From contig NZ_SMZP01000001.1 in assembly GCF_013181195.1 (NCBI RefSeq), positions 310,001-374,000 of the forward strand: a DNA stretch of 64,000 nt, written 5' to 3'. A program made the translations under genes and the position numbers. The notes under the pieces were generated by a model. That model ran no database searches. It was not told where the DNA came from and saw nothing but the letters and a program-made list of their open reading frames with translations. Positions 8,122 through 17,790 of the stretch are shown in pieces (the first letter of the stretch is position 1; each line of letters opens with the position of its first letter). Source of the DNA: Caulobacter sp. RHG1 (lineage in GTDB: Bacteria; Pseudomonadota; Alphaproteobacteria; Caulobacterales; Caulobacteraceae).

Positions 8122-9378
8122 ATGGCGCCTAGATCCGAACCTGTCGTTTCGCCCCGATCCATCGACGCCGGACGCGTCCTCGAGGCCGCCGCCGCCATCG
8201 TCGCCCGGGTCGGCTTGAGAGGCCTGACGCTCCGGGACCTCGCCCAGGCGCTGGGCAAGAGCACCACCGTCATCGTCAACCTGTTCGGCTCGCGCGGGGG
8301 CCTGATCACAGCCCTTTCCACGAGCGCCCTGGAACAGGACAGGGCCTTTCACGAGCGCTTCTTCGGCGAGTTGGGCGAACTGGAGCCCAGCCGAGACGCC
8401 CTGCTGGCGATCCTGGGTCGCTATCTGCGCCGCCGGGCCGCGCTGTCGGCGTCGTTCGTGCGCATCTGGGAAGAGCTCGTGGTCGACGCCGACCAGGATC
8501 TGGTTTCGACACTGCGCGCGTGGGAGGCCATGCGCCTGGCGGCCTGGAAGGGTTTTCTCTCCCGCGATCCCAAGTTGCAGCCGATGGCGGAGGTCGTCAC
8601 GACCTATCTGGTCATCGAGCAATTCTACGCCGGCGCCCTGGCCGACCGGGCCGACTACGAAGCCATCGCCGCCGAAGGCCTGGCGGGACTGGTCGATCGG
8701 GCCTTCGGACTGGAGGATGCTCCGGCCACCACCACCGAGGCCTATGTGGCGCGAATGACCATACCCGAGGCGCCGAACGGCGACGGACCCAACGGCGTGA
8801 TCCGATTGAAACTCCTCGATATCGCCGCCGACCAGATTCTGCTCGGCGGCCTGCCCGCAGTCACCAACAGGTCCGTTTGCCAGGCCGCGGGCGTGTCGAC
8901 CTCGACCATCGCCTATCACTGGAGCGACATGCGTCGGTTTCAGATCGACGCCATCTGGCGCTGCGTCTTCCGGGACATGCCCCAGCAACTGGACTATCGC
9001 CGCCCCGCCGTATCGGCCTCGCCGACCCTGGAAGGCTGGAGTGCGTTGATGGCTAACACCGCACGCGCCAGCGCCCTCCCCGGTGAAGGCTTCTATGTGC
9101 GCTATGCCCGCCTCATCGCCCACATCTGCCTGGAGGCGCGCCGCGATCCGCAACTGCAGACCTTGGCGATGATCCTCAGAGGACCGGAGGGCGGCGGCAC
9201 CTACGTCGGGCGCGCCGCAGTCTGGCCGCCGCAGTTCGCGCTGAGCCGCCGGGCCGCCACGCGGTTCGCGCTGTGGATCAAGGGCCGGGCCCTGATCGAT
9301 TCCACCCTGGGGGAAAAGCCGACGTCCCGCCAGATGGTCGAGGCCGCCCACCGGCTTGTCGCGATGCACCTGCGCTGA
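8122..9378 (+). CDS. Tandem TetR-family regulator (two TetR units in one chain)
   Basis: 418 residues with two TetR-type DNA-binding segments. The first spans about residues 16-66 (AAAAIVARVGLRGLTLRDLA with turn residues LGKSTTVIVNLFG). The second spans about 228-275 (KLLDIAADQILLGG... VCQAAGVSTSTIAYHWSD). Each is followed by its own helical ligand or dimer region, so the protein is a head-to-tail double TetR, twice the usual ~200 residues. It lies 270 bases upstream of a TonB receptor and PhoD-like phosphatase on the same strand and may control them. The second recognition helix matches the TetR pattern better than the first. Confidence 0.8.
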   Translation: MAPRSEPVVSPRSIDAGRVLEAAAAIVARVGLRGLTLRDLAQALGKSTTVIVNLFGSRGGLITALSTSALEQDRAFHERFFGELGELEPSRDALLAILGRYLRRRAALSASFVRIWEELVVDADQDLVSTLRAWEAMRLAAWKGFLSRDPKLQPMAEVVTTYLVIEQFYAGALADRADYEAIAAEGLAGLVDRAFGLEDAPATTTEAYVARMTIPEAPNGDGPNGVIRLKLLDIAADQILLGGLPAVTNRSVCQAAGVSTSTIAYHWSDMRRFQIDAIWRCVFRDMPQQLDYRRPAVSASPTLEGWSALMANTARASALPGEGFYVRYARLIAHICLEARRDPQLQTLAMILRGPEGGGTYVGRAAVWPPQFALSRRAATRFALWIKGRALIDSTLGEKPTSRQMVEAAHRLVAMHLR

Positions 9379-9493
9379 GTCGAGCATTCGTTATTTCAAA
9401 GAACGTCGCTCGATCGTCATTCGCGCAAAAATCGAGCATTTCCGTCACGAAACTATTGCAGCCACGGACTACACGGGCCGGCGTTGTCGAGCG

Positions 9494-9511
9494 GTTGTTA
9501 TTTTTGACAAC
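9494..9511. promoter_or_regulatory. Candidate TetR-type operator upstream of a TonB receptor
   Basis: GTTGT-N8-ACAAC forms a short inverted repeat in the 270-base gap between the double-TetR gene and the TonB receptor (start 9649). A second GTTGT lies 11 bases upstream at 9483-9487. The AT-rich centre (TATTTTTG) is unusual in this GC-rich DNA and could overlap a promoter. The arms are short and the assignment is tentative. I see no gene in the rest of the gap. Confidence 0.3.
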
Positions 9512-9648
9512 AGCAAGCGACCGTCCGGAGTGATCCCCCCGGCTCACGGCGGCGCTTGCGCTCTGCGCCCTCGCCCGCTCGGCAACGCCGTCTTGAACCC
9601 CAGCCGGCGCCCTTGAGGGGTTCGCGCGTCGGCCCGATGGATCGACCC

Positions 9649-11862
9649 ATGCAACGTCTCTTCACTGGCGCATCCTGCGCCATCCTGGCCTTCGCCATTG
9701 CTCAGTCCGCGGCGGCCGCGGAAACCCGCCCCACGCACGAGCCCACCGTGCTCGACGACATCGTCGTCACCGCTCAGCGTCGCGAGCAGTCCAGCCAGGA
9801 CGTGGGCGTCGCCCTGACCGTGATCAGCGGCAAGGACCTTGCCGAGAAGGGCGTCAGCGTCGTCAACGACATCGAGAACGTCGTCCCGAACATGGAGGTC
9901 GACAGCCAGTTCGGCAGCGGCCAGCCCAGCTTCCGCATTCGCGGCATCGGCACGCGCGAATACTCCAGCAACAACGCCTCGACCGTCGGCATCTACGTCG
10001 ATGAAGTCGCCCACCCCTACACGATCACCACCCAGGGCGCGATGTTCGACATCGCCCGCATGGAAGTGCTGCGCGGCCCGCAAGGCACGCTCTACGGCCG
10101 CAACACCACCGGCGGCGCGGTGAACATCATCACCAACGCCCCGACCGCCGAGCGGCGCGCGGGCTTCACCGCCGAGTACGGCTCGTACGACCGCTACATG
10201 ATCGAAGGCTATGTCTCCGGCCAGATCGCGCCGGGCCTGCGGGGTCGCCTGGCCGCCGTCACCGAACAGGGCGGCGCCTGGCAGTACAACCGCGACACCG
10301 GCGAGGAACTGGGCGATCGCGACAAGACCGCCGTGCGCGGCCGCCTGACCTGGGACGCCTCCGAGAACGCCACCGTCGATCTGTCCGCCACCTACCAGGT
10401 CGACAAGTCGGACGGCCTGGGCTTCCGCCTGCGCGCGCCCTATCCCGTCTTCGACGGCAGCGTGACCTATCCCACCGACACGGCGCGCCGCATCACCGGC
10501 TGGAAGCTCTCCCAAGCCATGGCCGCCGTCTCGGGTCGCGCCCTGGGCTCCAAGCCCGGCCGCGACAACGAAGGCCTTGACATCAGCGCCCGCGTCCGCG
10601 CCGACCTGGGCTGGGCGACCTTGAACACCATCACCGCCTACCAGACCTTCAGCCGCTCGGAGTACAACGACTGGGACGGCACCTCGGCGGCGGAGTCGGA
10701 CGTCTACTTCTACAACGACATCAAGGCCTTCTCGCAGGAAGTGCGCCTGTCGAACGAGGTCGGCCGGCTGAACTGGATGGTCGGCGGCCACTATGCCGAC
10801 GAAAGCATCGACGGCGGCTTCTACACCGAGTTCCGCGGCGCCAACCGCAACCTGATCCACACGCCCTATGACCAGTCGGTCGAAGCCATCGGGATCTTCA
10901 CCCACAACAGCTTCGCCCTGACCGATCGCCTCAGCCTGATCGCCGGTCTGCGCTACGAGAACGAAGACCGCAGCCTGACGACCACCGGCACGCGCCGCAT
11001 CAACGTCGCGGCCGGGCCGGCGACGACCTATGAGACCTCCCTTTCGGAATGGACCGGCCGCTTTGGCCTGGAATATGACCTGGCCGAAAACGCCCTGTTC
11101 TATGCCAGCGTCGCGCGGGGCGTGAAGTCGGGCGGCTTCACCACCTACAACGGCCAGTCGCAGACCCCGTTCAGGCCGGAAGTCGTCATCGCCTACGAGG
11201 CCGGGATCAAGTCGGACCTGTTCGACAACACCCTGCGGGTCAACGGCGCGGCGTTCTTCTACGACTACGAAGACCAGCAGATCCAAGGCAACGAATACAG
11301 CCGCGAGACCGGCCAACTCGGCAAGATCACCAACGTGCCGAAGTCGGAAATCTACGGGGCCGAGATCGAGGCGACCTGGATGCCGGTCAAGGGCCTGACC
11401 ATCAGCCAGAACCTCGGCTACAAGAAGGGCAAGTACAGCGAGTATTTCGCCATCGACGCCGCCGCCACCAATGCCGCCAACCCGGTCAACGGCCCCTGGG
11501 ACGTCATCATCTCCAACGACCGCTCGGGCGAACCCCTGCAGTTCCCGGAGCTGAACTATGGCGGCTCGGTCGCCTATGACTGGCAGATGGTCGGCTTCAG
11601 CTGGCGCGCAGAGACCAACTACAACTACCGCGACGCGATCTACAACGCCGCCTCGACCTCGGTGCTGCCCAGCTACTGGCTGGTCAACGCCAACCTGTCC
11701 ATGGGCCCGTCGGACGCCAACTGGCGCGCCTCGCTGTGGGCGCGCAATCTCCTCGACACCAAGTACGAAGAGACCCGCAACAACTTCAACGGCGGCGCCC
11801 GCCCGACCAGCTCGCCCAACCAGGGCCGCACGGTCGGCGTGCGCCTGACCATGGACTTCTAA
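9649..11862 (+). CDS. TonB-dependent receptor
   Basis: 737 residues from the ATG at 9649, chosen because it begins a signal peptide (MQRLFTGASCAILAFAIAQS...AAAA). Then come a TonB-box-like LDDIVVTAQRR, a plug with MEVLRGPQGTLYGRNTTGGAVN (residues about 140-165), and a beta-barrel ending VRLTMDF with the terminal aromatic typical of outer-membrane proteins. The plug signature is of the general IroN/FecA-like group, so the substrate is not identifiable. It is followed after 72 bases by a PhoD-type phosphatase on the same strand, a pairing that hints at uptake linked to an organophosphate. Confidence 0.92.
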   Translation: MQRLFTGASCAILAFAIAQSAAAAETRPTHEPTVLDDIVVTAQRREQSSQDVGVALTVISGKDLAEKGVSVVNDIENVVPNMEVDSQFGSGQPSFRIRGIGTREYSSNNASTVGIYVDEVAHPYTITTQGAMFDIARMEVLRGPQGTLYGRNTTGGAVNIITNAPTAERRAGFTAEYGSYDRYMIEGYVSGQIAPGLRGRLAAVTEQGGAWQYNRDTGEELGDRDKTAVRGRLTWDASENATVDLSATYQVDKSDGLGFRLRAPYPVFDGSVTYPTDTARRITGWKLSQAMAAVSGRALGSKPGRDNEGLDISARVRADLGWATLNTITAYQTFSRSEYNDWDGTSAAESDVYFYNDIKAFSQEVRLSNEVGRLNWMVGGHYADESIDGGFYTEFRGANRNLIHTPYDQSVEAIGIFTHNSFALTDRLSLIAGLRYENEDRSLTTTGTRRINVAAGPATTYETSLSEWTGRFGLEYDLAENALFYASVARGVKSGGFTTYNGQSQTPFRPEVVIAYEAGIKSDLFDNTLRVNGAAFFYDYEDQQIQGNEYSRETGQLGKITNVPKSEIYGAEIEATWMPVKGLTISQNLGYKKGKYSEYFAIDAAATNAANPVNGPWDVIISNDRSGEPLQFPELNYGGSVAYDWQMVGFSWRAETNYNYRDAIYNAASTSVLPSYWLVNANLSMGPSDANWRASLWARNLLDTKYEETRNNFNGGARPTSSPNQGRTVGVRLTMDF

Positions 11863-11934
11863 GCAAAACCTACCCAGGCGGGCCGGCTTGTCCGGTCCGC
11901 CGCTCCTTGCTGCCGCCCCTTCAGGACGCCGACG

Positions 11935-13512
11935 ATGTCTCTGCTCACCCCCTCGACGCCGATCAGCCGGCGCGCCCTGATCGGCGGTCTGGTCGCCGCC
12001 CCCGCGGTGCTGCGCTTCGGCCAGGCGCATGCCGGCGGCGCCTACCTGTTCCCACTGGGCGTCGCCAGCGGCGATCCCTGGCCCGACGGCTTCGTGCTGT
12101 GGACCCGGCTGGCCGCCGATCCGATCGCCCCCGACGGCCAAGGCGGACTGTCCGCCCCGGTCGAGGTGCTGTGGGAAGTGTCGGCCAACGAGACCTTCAC
12201 CCGCCCCGTCGCCAGCGGCCGCGTCACCGCCAACGCCGCCAGCGCCCACGCCGTCCACGTCGAGGTCCAAGGCCTGCGTCCCGGTCGTCCGTACTGGTAC
12301 CGCTTCACCGCCGCCGGGCAGCAAAGCCCGGTGGGTCTCGCCCGCACCGCGCCGGCGCCGAACGCCGCCGTCGAGCGCCTGAAGCTGGCCGTCGCCTCCT
12401 GCTCGAACTGGGAAGTCGGCTATTTCAGCGCCTATGGCCACATGGCCGACGAAGCGCCGGACCTGACCCTGTTCCTGGGCGATTACATCTACGAATACAC
12501 CCGCACGGGGGAGCGCGCGGCCGGGGCCGTTCGCCACTACGGCTTCGAGGAAGCCACGACCCTGGCGGGTTACCGCAATCGCTACGCCCTGCACCGCACC
12601 GACGCCGACCTGCAGCGACTGCACGCGGCCGCCCCGTGCCTGGTCACCTGGGACGACCATGAGGTCCTGGACAACTACTCCGGCATCTGGCCCAACAAGG
12701 GCGGCAGCCCACGTGACTTCCTGCGCCGCCGCGCCGCCGGCTATCGGGCCTTCTACGAGGCCATGCCGATCCGCCGCGCCACCGTCGATGCGCAGTTGCA
12801 GATGCCCATCCACAAGCGCATCCGCTACGGCCGCCTGGCCGAGTTCTACATGTTGGACGGGCGCCAGTATCGCTCGCGCGGCGCCTGCGTGGACGAAGGC
12901 GGTCCCAAGGGCCAAATCGTCACCGACAGCCAGTGCGCAGACCGGTTGGACCCGTCACGCACCTTCCTGGGCTTCGAACAGGAGCGCTGGCTCTATGACG
13001 GCCTGGCCCGCACCGACGCCCGATGGACCATCCTGGGCCAGGACCTGGTGATGGCCGGCCTGAGGTTCGAGCGCCCGGACCAGGAAACCCGCTACTGGAC
13101 CGACACCTGGGACGGCTTCCCCGCCGCCCGCGATCGCATGACCCAGGCCCTGCACACGCTGAAGCCGCGCAACCCCGTCGTCCTGGCCGGCGACTACCAC
13201 TCGTTCTGGACCAACGACGTCAAGCTGGACAGCCGTGACGAAGCCTCGCCCACGGTGGCGACCGAGTTCGTGGGCACCTCCATCACTTCGGGCGGCCCAC
13301 CCTACGAAGGGCTGATGTCGGTCATGCCGGCCAATCCGCACATCAAGTTCTTCGACAGCCGCGTGCGGGGCTACATGTCGATCGACGTCACGCCGCGCCT
13401 CATGACCACGCGCTATCAGACCGTCAGCGACGTCCGCGATCCGAAGGCCTCGCTGTCCACCCTGAACACCTGGATCGTCGAGGACGGCAACCCGGGCGCC
13501 TTGCGGGCTTGA
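11935..13512 (+). CDS. phoD: PhoD-family alkaline phosphatase/phosphodiesterase, Tat-exported
   Basis: 525 residues with a twin-arginine signal (PISRRALIGGLVAAPAVL, residues 9-26), meaning export after folding. PhoD enzymes are periplasmic Ca/Fe-dependent phosphomonoesterases and phosphodiesterases that release phosphate from organic esters. The N-terminal Fn3-like domain (about 35-145) has SGDPWPDGFVLWTRL. The metallophosphatase core carries LGDYIYEYTR, TWDDHEVLDNYSG and AGDYHSFWTND, the usual metal-ligand motifs. The length fits the family. It follows a TonB receptor, so it may process or complement that receptor's substrate. No PHO box was recognised. Confidence 0.9.
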   Translation: MSLLTPSTPISRRALIGGLVAAPAVLRFGQAHAGGAYLFPLGVASGDPWPDGFVLWTRLAADPIAPDGQGGLSAPVEVLWEVSANETFTRPVASGRVTANAASAHAVHVEVQGLRPGRPYWYRFTAAGQQSPVGLARTAPAPNAAVERLKLAVASCSNWEVGYFSAYGHMADEAPDLTLFLGDYIYEYTRTGERAAGAVRHYGFEEATTLAGYRNRYALHRTDADLQRLHAAAPCLVTWDDHEVLDNYSGIWPNKGGSPRDFLRRRAAGYRAFYEAMPIRRATVDAQLQMPIHKRIRYGRLAEFYMLDGRQYRSRGACVDEGGPKGQIVTDSQCADRLDPSRTFLGFEQERWLYDGLARTDARWTILGQDLVMAGLRFERPDQETRYWTDTWDGFPAARDRMTQALHTLKPRNPVVLAGDYHSFWTNDVKLDSRDEASPTVATEFVGTSITSGGPPYEGLMSVMPANPHIKFFDSRVRGYMSIDVTPRLMTTRYQTVSDVRDPKASLSTLNTWIVEDGNPGALRA

Positions 13513-13535
13513 TCGGCGCGGCCGCTTCGATCACA

Positions 13536-13569
13536 GGGACGCCGGCAGCGCTCTGCCTGCCGGCGTCCC
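13536..13569. terminator. Strong hairpin between convergent genes
   Basis: GGGACGCCGGCAG and CTGCCGGCGTCCC form a perfect 13-base stem around an 8-base loop, between the phoD stop (13512) and the stop of the leftward TonB receptor gene (13577). There is no T-tract on either side, so it may be a bidirectional transcription barrier or 3'-end stabiliser rather than a classic intrinsic terminator. Confidence 0.6.
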
Positions 13570-13576
13570 CAGCGCA

Positions 13577-16174
13577 TCAATACTGGTAACGAACAGTCGC
13601 CGACCAGAACGCGCCCTCGGGACCGATCGCCCCGTTGTTCTGGTAGGAGTAGAGCGCCTGGGCGGGCAGCAGCGGATCAGGCGTCTTGGTCGGCTTGGCC
13701 CCGAAGATGTTGTTGCCCGACACCGTCAGGCGAACATTCTCGCGCACGTCGACCGACACGTTGAGGTCCGTCGTCCACAGGCCGCCAATATCGTAATCAT
13801 ACTGGGTGATCCCGGCCCACGGACCGGTGGTCGGCGGCACATTGACCGTGCCCGAGCGGCGCAGCTTGCCCCAGTGGCTCTGGCGCACATTGACGTCGAA
13901 CGGCCCACGCTTCCAGCCCGCCGACAGGATGTGCTTGGACTTGGGCACCGAGTTCTTGAGGTTGGTGGCCGCGCTCGCGTCCAGCAGCGTGATCCCGTAC
14001 GAGGCCAGCACCGGCGGCGCGTCATAGATCTTGCGCAGCGAGATCTTGTTGAAGTTGGCCGCGTAGCCCAGCGTGAAGGTGTCGCGCTCCAGGCGGAAGA
14101 CCTTGTCCGCCGTGATCTCGATGCCGTCCGTGCGGATGTCCGACGAGTTGACCAGATAGCTGATGCCGTCGCCGCGCAGGATGCGGCCGTTGGTCAGCTG
14201 CTCCGACAGCGACGGGCTGCCGGTGGCCGGGCCCAGCGGGCGGGCGGCGACGTTGAAGTTGGCGATCTGGGTGATGCGGTTCTCGACGTCGATGCGATAG
14301 GCGTCGACCGCCAGCTTGATGCCCCAGAACGGCTCGGCCACGACGCCGAAGCTGAGATTGACCGAGGTCTCCGGCTGCAGCGGCGAGGCGCCCAGGGCCT
14401 GGGCTTCGGGCGACAGCACCGACAGCACGTAGTTGGTGCTGGTGTTGGAGTTGCCGGTCGAGCGGTAGGACAGCGACGCCAGGGCCGGCGCGTGGAAGCC
14501 GGTGCTGACCGTGCCGCGCACCGCCAATTGCGGACTGATCTCGTAGCGGCTGGAGGCGCGCCAGGTCGACTTGGAGCCGAAGTCGGAGAAGTCCTCGTAG
14601 CGGGCCGCCAGGTCCACGGTCCATTGCGGGGTCAGGTTGAGACCAGCGCCGACATACAGCGACAGGGCCTTGCGATCGATGTTCTGGACGTCGGCGGGGC
14701 TGTAGCCCGGCAGGGCCTGCGAAACGCCCAGCGAGCGCGGGATGATCTGGCCGGCGCGCGGGCCGTCCAGGACGCGCGGCGGATTGGCGGCCGAGTTCAC
14801 GCCGGGCACGCCCCAGGTGTAGGACGCCACGTCGCCGGCGGTCAGGGCGAAGTCTTCCTTGCGGTACTCAGCGCCTACCGACAGGTCGGTGGGGATCGAC
14901 CACAGGCTCACCGAGCGCTTGAAGTCCAGGTTGCTGGTCCAGGCCGAATAGCGGTTGCTGCCCAGGTAGAAATCCTTCGGGCTGGCCAGGCCCCACGAGG
15001 CGTTGATCGAGTTGGTGACATAGAGGTCGACCTTGTCGCGGCCGTAGTTGGTGCTGAGATCCCAGTCCCAGCCGGCCAGGTCCTTGCCGCGGATGCCGAC
15101 GGCCGACGAGTAGTCCTTCTCGTCGATCTCCTCGACCGGGGTGAAGCCGTCGGGATAGATCGCCCGCACCACCTCGTCGCGGTTGGGCGTGCGGAAGTTC
15201 TGCGGCGCGGCCGAAGTGCGCTCGGCGTAGGTGAAGAAGCCATAGGCCTCGGCGGTCTCGCCGATCGGATGGGCGATGTCGGCGGCCAGAGACTTCAGCG
15301 TGAACGGCGCCTTGCCCAGGTTTTTCCAGGCGTTGTTGTCGCGCGTGGCCTCGCGCGGATTGGGGATGGCGTTGGCCGGCAGGCTGGGATTGCTGTTCAG
15401 CGTGCCGGCGGGAACGACCTCTTGGCCGGTGATCGTGCTGATCGGGAAGTAGAACAGCAGGTTCGGGTTCACCGGGCTGTTGCGGATGACGATCTTCTGG
15501 TCGTCGTACTGGCCTGTCAGGCGCAGGTGACCGCCCTGGCCGAACTTGAAGCCCTGGCTGAGCTGGACCACCGTCGTGGCGCCGTCGCCCTTGGTGTACT
15601 CGCCATAGCGGACAGAGCCGAAGCCGCCCTCGGCGTCGTCCTCGGTGATGATGTTGATGACGCCGGCGATCGCGTCCGAGCCATACAGCGCCGAAGCCCC
15701 GTCACGCAGAACCTCGATGCGGCTGATGGCGCCGCTGGGGATCATCGACAAGTCGACGGGCGCCGTGGCCGAGAAGCCGCCGGCGCCGAGGAAAGCGGTG
15801 GAGTGGCGGCGCTTGCCGTTGACCAGCACCAGGGTGTGGCCGGGGTTCTGGCCGCGCAGCTGGCCGGCGCGGACCATGCTGCCGATGTTGGGCGTCGGGA
15901 CGTTGGGCACGAAGAACGACGGGAGGGTCGCGCCCAGTTGCTCCAGCAGGTTGGCCTTGTTGGCCTGCTCGATCGCCTGGTTGCTCAGAACGTCGATCGG
16001 GGCCAGGGCGCTGCTGACGGTGCGGGCCGCGCCGCGGGAGCCAGTTACCACCACCTGGTCGACCTGCCCGTCGACTGTCGCCTCGTCGGCGTGGGCGGCG
16101 AACGGCGAGGCGGTCAGGATCGAGAAACCAACGGCGGTCAGAAGTCGGCGGCGGGTGTTGAAGACTTGGCGCAT
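13577..16174 (-). CDS. TonB-dependent receptor
   Basis: 865 residues with an N-terminal signal (RRRLLTAVGFSILTASPFAAHA). A TonB-box-like VDQVVVTGSRG is followed by a plug domain with LVLVNGKRRHSTAFL, ISRIEVLRDGASALYGSDAI and AGVINIIT, then a long barrel ending in SATVRYQY. The NGKRRH and LRDGASALYGSDAI signatures are typical of the large ~850-900-residue receptors in Caulobacter, sphingomonads and Xanthomonas. It lies 116 bases downstream of the two DUF6644 membrane-protein genes on the same strand and may be their operon partner. The gap is AT-rich and could hold its own promoter. The substrate is not known. Confidence 0.92.
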   Translation of the reverse strand: MRQVFNTRRRLLTAVGFSILTASPFAAHADEATVDGQVDQVVVTGSRGAARTVSSALAPIDVLSNQAIEQANKANLLEQLGATLPSFFVPNVPTPNIGSMVRAGQLRGQNPGHTLVLVNGKRRHSTAFLGAGGFSATAPVDLSMIPSGAISRIEVLRDGASALYGSDAIAGVINIITEDDAEGGFGSVRYGEYTKGDGATTVVQLSQGFKFGQGGHLRLTGQYDDQKIVIRNSPVNPNLLFYFPISTITGQEVVPAGTLNSNPSLPANAIPNPREATRDNNAWKNLGKAPFTLKSLAADIAHPIGETAEAYGFFTYAERTSAAPQNFRTPNRDEVVRAIYPDGFTPVEEIDEKDYSSAVGIRGKDLAGWDWDLSTNYGRDKVDLYVTNSINASWGLASPKDFYLGSNRYSAWTSNLDFKRSVSLWSIPTDLSVGAEYRKEDFALTAGDVASYTWGVPGVNSAANPPRVLDGPRAGQIIPRSLGVSQALPGYSPADVQNIDRKALSLYVGAGLNLTPQWTVDLAARYEDFSDFGSKSTWRASSRYEISPQLAVRGTVSTGFHAPALASLSYRSTGNSNTSTNYVLSVLSPEAQALGASPLQPETSVNLSFGVVAEPFWGIKLAVDAYRIDVENRITQIANFNVAARPLGPATGSPSLSEQLTNGRILRGDGISYLVNSSDIRTDGIEITADKVFRLERDTFTLGYAANFNKISLRKIYDAPPVLASYGITLLDASAATNLKNSVPKSKHILSAGWKRGPFDVNVRQSHWGKLRRSGTVNVPPTTGPWAGITQYDYDIGGLWTTDLNVSVDVRENVRLTVSGNNIFGAKPTKTPDPLLPAQALYSYQNNGAIGPEGAFWSATVRYQY

Positions 16175-16290
16175 GTTATCCCCTCAGGACGCTCACTTGT
16201 CGTTGAGGGGGAGAAGGAACAGATCGCCGAAAACTACTCAACCAGTTGAATTTATGGTATTTTTTCACCAACTTATAACTGTTGGTTACC

Positions 16291-16755
16291 TCAGATCAGG
16301 CCGAGCCACCGTCCGGCGACCAGGGTCGACAACCAGAAGAACAACGATGCGCCGGCCAGCACGCGACTGAGGGCTTCAGCGCCCTCGCGACGCAATGTCG
16401 TCAGCACGCCGACCTGCAGCCCCAAGGCCACGACCAGCAAGGCCAGCTTCACCGGGAAGAGCGGGTTGGTGTAGTATTTGTAGGGTCCGGCGGCGACGAG
16501 CAGGACGCCCGAGACGGCGACCAGACCCAGCGCGGTCCAGAACACCTTCGAAACCCCGTCCGCCACGGCGACCGCCGGCGTGCCCCGGAAGATCACCCGC
16601 AGCGCGCCCAGGTCGGCGGCCAGCACCGCTCCACCCAGCAGGGCCAGGCCCAGCAGGTGCGAGGACTCGACCATCGAAAAGGCGAAGGTGGAGGCCTTCA
16701 GGAATTGGCCGGGCCAGGTTTCGCCCAGCCACAGGAAGGCGTCGAGAAGCGACAT
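16291..16755 (-). CDS. DUF6644-like membrane protein
   Basis: 154 residues with about four hydrophobic segments and conserved-looking His and Gly in MVESSHLLGLALLGG. The same layout occurs in the next gene upstream (FHIIGIALMAGPIALVDL), so the two are diverged paralogues. The family call (DUF6644) is from memory; function is unknown. The membrane-embedded His residues could ligate haem or metal, but that is speculation. The gene follows its paralogue by 15 bases and precedes a TonB receptor. Confidence 0.7.
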   Translation of the reverse strand: MSLLDAFLWLGETWPGQFLKASTFAFSMVESSHLLGLALLGGAVLAADLGALRVIFRGTPAVAVADGVSKVFWTALGLVAVSGVLLVAAGPYKYYTNPLFPVKLALLVVALGLQVGVLTTLRREGAEALSRVLAGASLFFWLSTLVAGRWLGLI

Positions 16756-16770
16756 CGCGGTCCCCAGCTC

Positions 16771-17259
16771 TCAATAATAGGCGATCAGGCGGCCGGTCAC
16801 GATGACCCCGGCCCACAGCAGCAGCGAGGCCAGCCCCGCGGCGCGCGCAGAACGGGGAATGACCCCCTCACCCCAGGTCTCGATCGCCTTGTAGGTCGTC
16901 GAGTGGAACAGCAGCACGTTGATCCCCGCCACGATCAGCAGGCCGAACTTGATGCGCAGGAAGAGGTTCTCGTAAATCTTCTCGGACTGGGCGACGAACA
17001 ACAGGCCGCCGCTGAGCACCATGACCGCGAAGCCGACCCAGGTGACCGGCAGCAGCGGCCGGGCCACCGTCACCGGCGCCAGGCGGCGAAACACCACGCC
17101 CAGCAGGCGCAGGTCCACCAGGGCGATAGGCCCGGCCATCAGGGCGATGCCGATGATGTGGAAGGTCTGGATGATCGGGAACGCGAGCTCAGACTCGCGT
17201 ACCGCGGTCGCAATGGGCCACTCATAGACCCAATGGATGGCCGACTGCAGAACGGACAT
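16771..17259 (-). CDS. DUF6644-like membrane protein (paralogue)
   Basis: 162 residues, four or five predicted membrane segments, with IIQTFHIIGIALMAGPIALVDLRLLG near the N-terminus aligning to the downstream neighbour. A His near the third segment (LLFHSTTYK) is a further possible ligand. Function is unknown. It lies 12 bases downstream of the DUF6152 gene and 15 bases upstream of the paralogue, so the three form an operon. A secreted DUF6152 protein plus two small membrane proteins looks like a membrane complex, perhaps redox- or metal-related. Confidence 0.72.
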   Translation of the reverse strand: MSVLQSAIHWVYEWPIATAVRESELAFPIIQTFHIIGIALMAGPIALVDLRLLGVVFRRLAPVTVARPLLPVTWVGFAVMVLSGGLLFVAQSEKIYENLFLRIKFGLLIVAGINVLLFHSTTYKAIETWGEGVIPRSARAAGLASLLLWAGVIVTGRLIAYY

Positions 17260-17271
17260 GGAAGTTATCGA

Positions 17272-17718
17272 TCAGCGCGGACGCGGCGCAGCGGCGGCGG
17301 GACCGGCGTCGCCGGGGCCGCCGTCACCGGGGGTGCCGCCGGCGACCACGCGACCACCCGGCAGGGTGATCCGGCGGGCGTCGATGATCTTGGCCCCGGT
17401 CTTGGCCAGGTAGCCGTCGACGATCAGCGTGTCGCCGACCTTGATGTCGCCCTTGCTGAAGCCGCGCCGGTTCAGCGCGCCCGGCCCTGCGCCCTCGCAG
17501 GCCCAGACCGAGGTCTGTCCGCTGGCGCTCTTCACTTCCAGGTGGAAGTAGGAGTGCGGATTGGTCCACTCGACCTTGACCAGCTTGCCGCTCAGCCGCA
17601 CCGGCTTGGCCGCGTCGTACATGGCCGAGAACGAATGGTGGGCGAAGGCCGGCGAAACCACCGACATCGCCAGGCCGACCAGGGCGGCGCGGCGCGCCAA
17701 CTTCACACGCGAACTCAT
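17272..17718 (-). CDS. DUF6152-like secreted protein
   Basis: 148 residues from the ATG at 17718, which starts a signal peptide (RRAALVGLAMSVVSPAFA). The mature part begins HHSFSAMYD and continues with a small OB-like beta domain (VRLSGKLVKVEWTNPHSYFHLEV, IKVGDTLIVDGYLAKTG). The HHSF start and the WTNPHS motif are characteristic of DUF6152. It ends in a Gly/Pro/Ala-rich tail. Function is unknown; His at the mature N-terminus could bind copper or another metal. It is the first gene of the DUF6152-DUF6644-DUF6644 operon. Confidence 0.75.
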   Translation of the reverse strand: MSSRVKLARRAALVGLAMSVVSPAFAHHSFSAMYDAAKPVRLSGKLVKVEWTNPHSYFHLEVKSASGQTSVWACEGAGPGALNRRGFSKGDIKVGDTLIVDGYLAKTGAKIIDARRITLPGGRVVAGGTPGDGGPGDAGPAAAAPRPR

Positions 17719-17790
17719 CTTCGAAAAACCTCCACTGGGTCGGGGCGACTGCTTAGCTCTTGGCCTGAGCCGGTCGTAATTCCCGCTGGT

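Noticed and set aside
9544..12915. A 1,123-residue minus-strand frame opposite the TonB receptor and phoD
   Set aside because: It lies opposite two well-supported genes, has no recognisable motif, and its composition is that of a GC-rich shadow frame.
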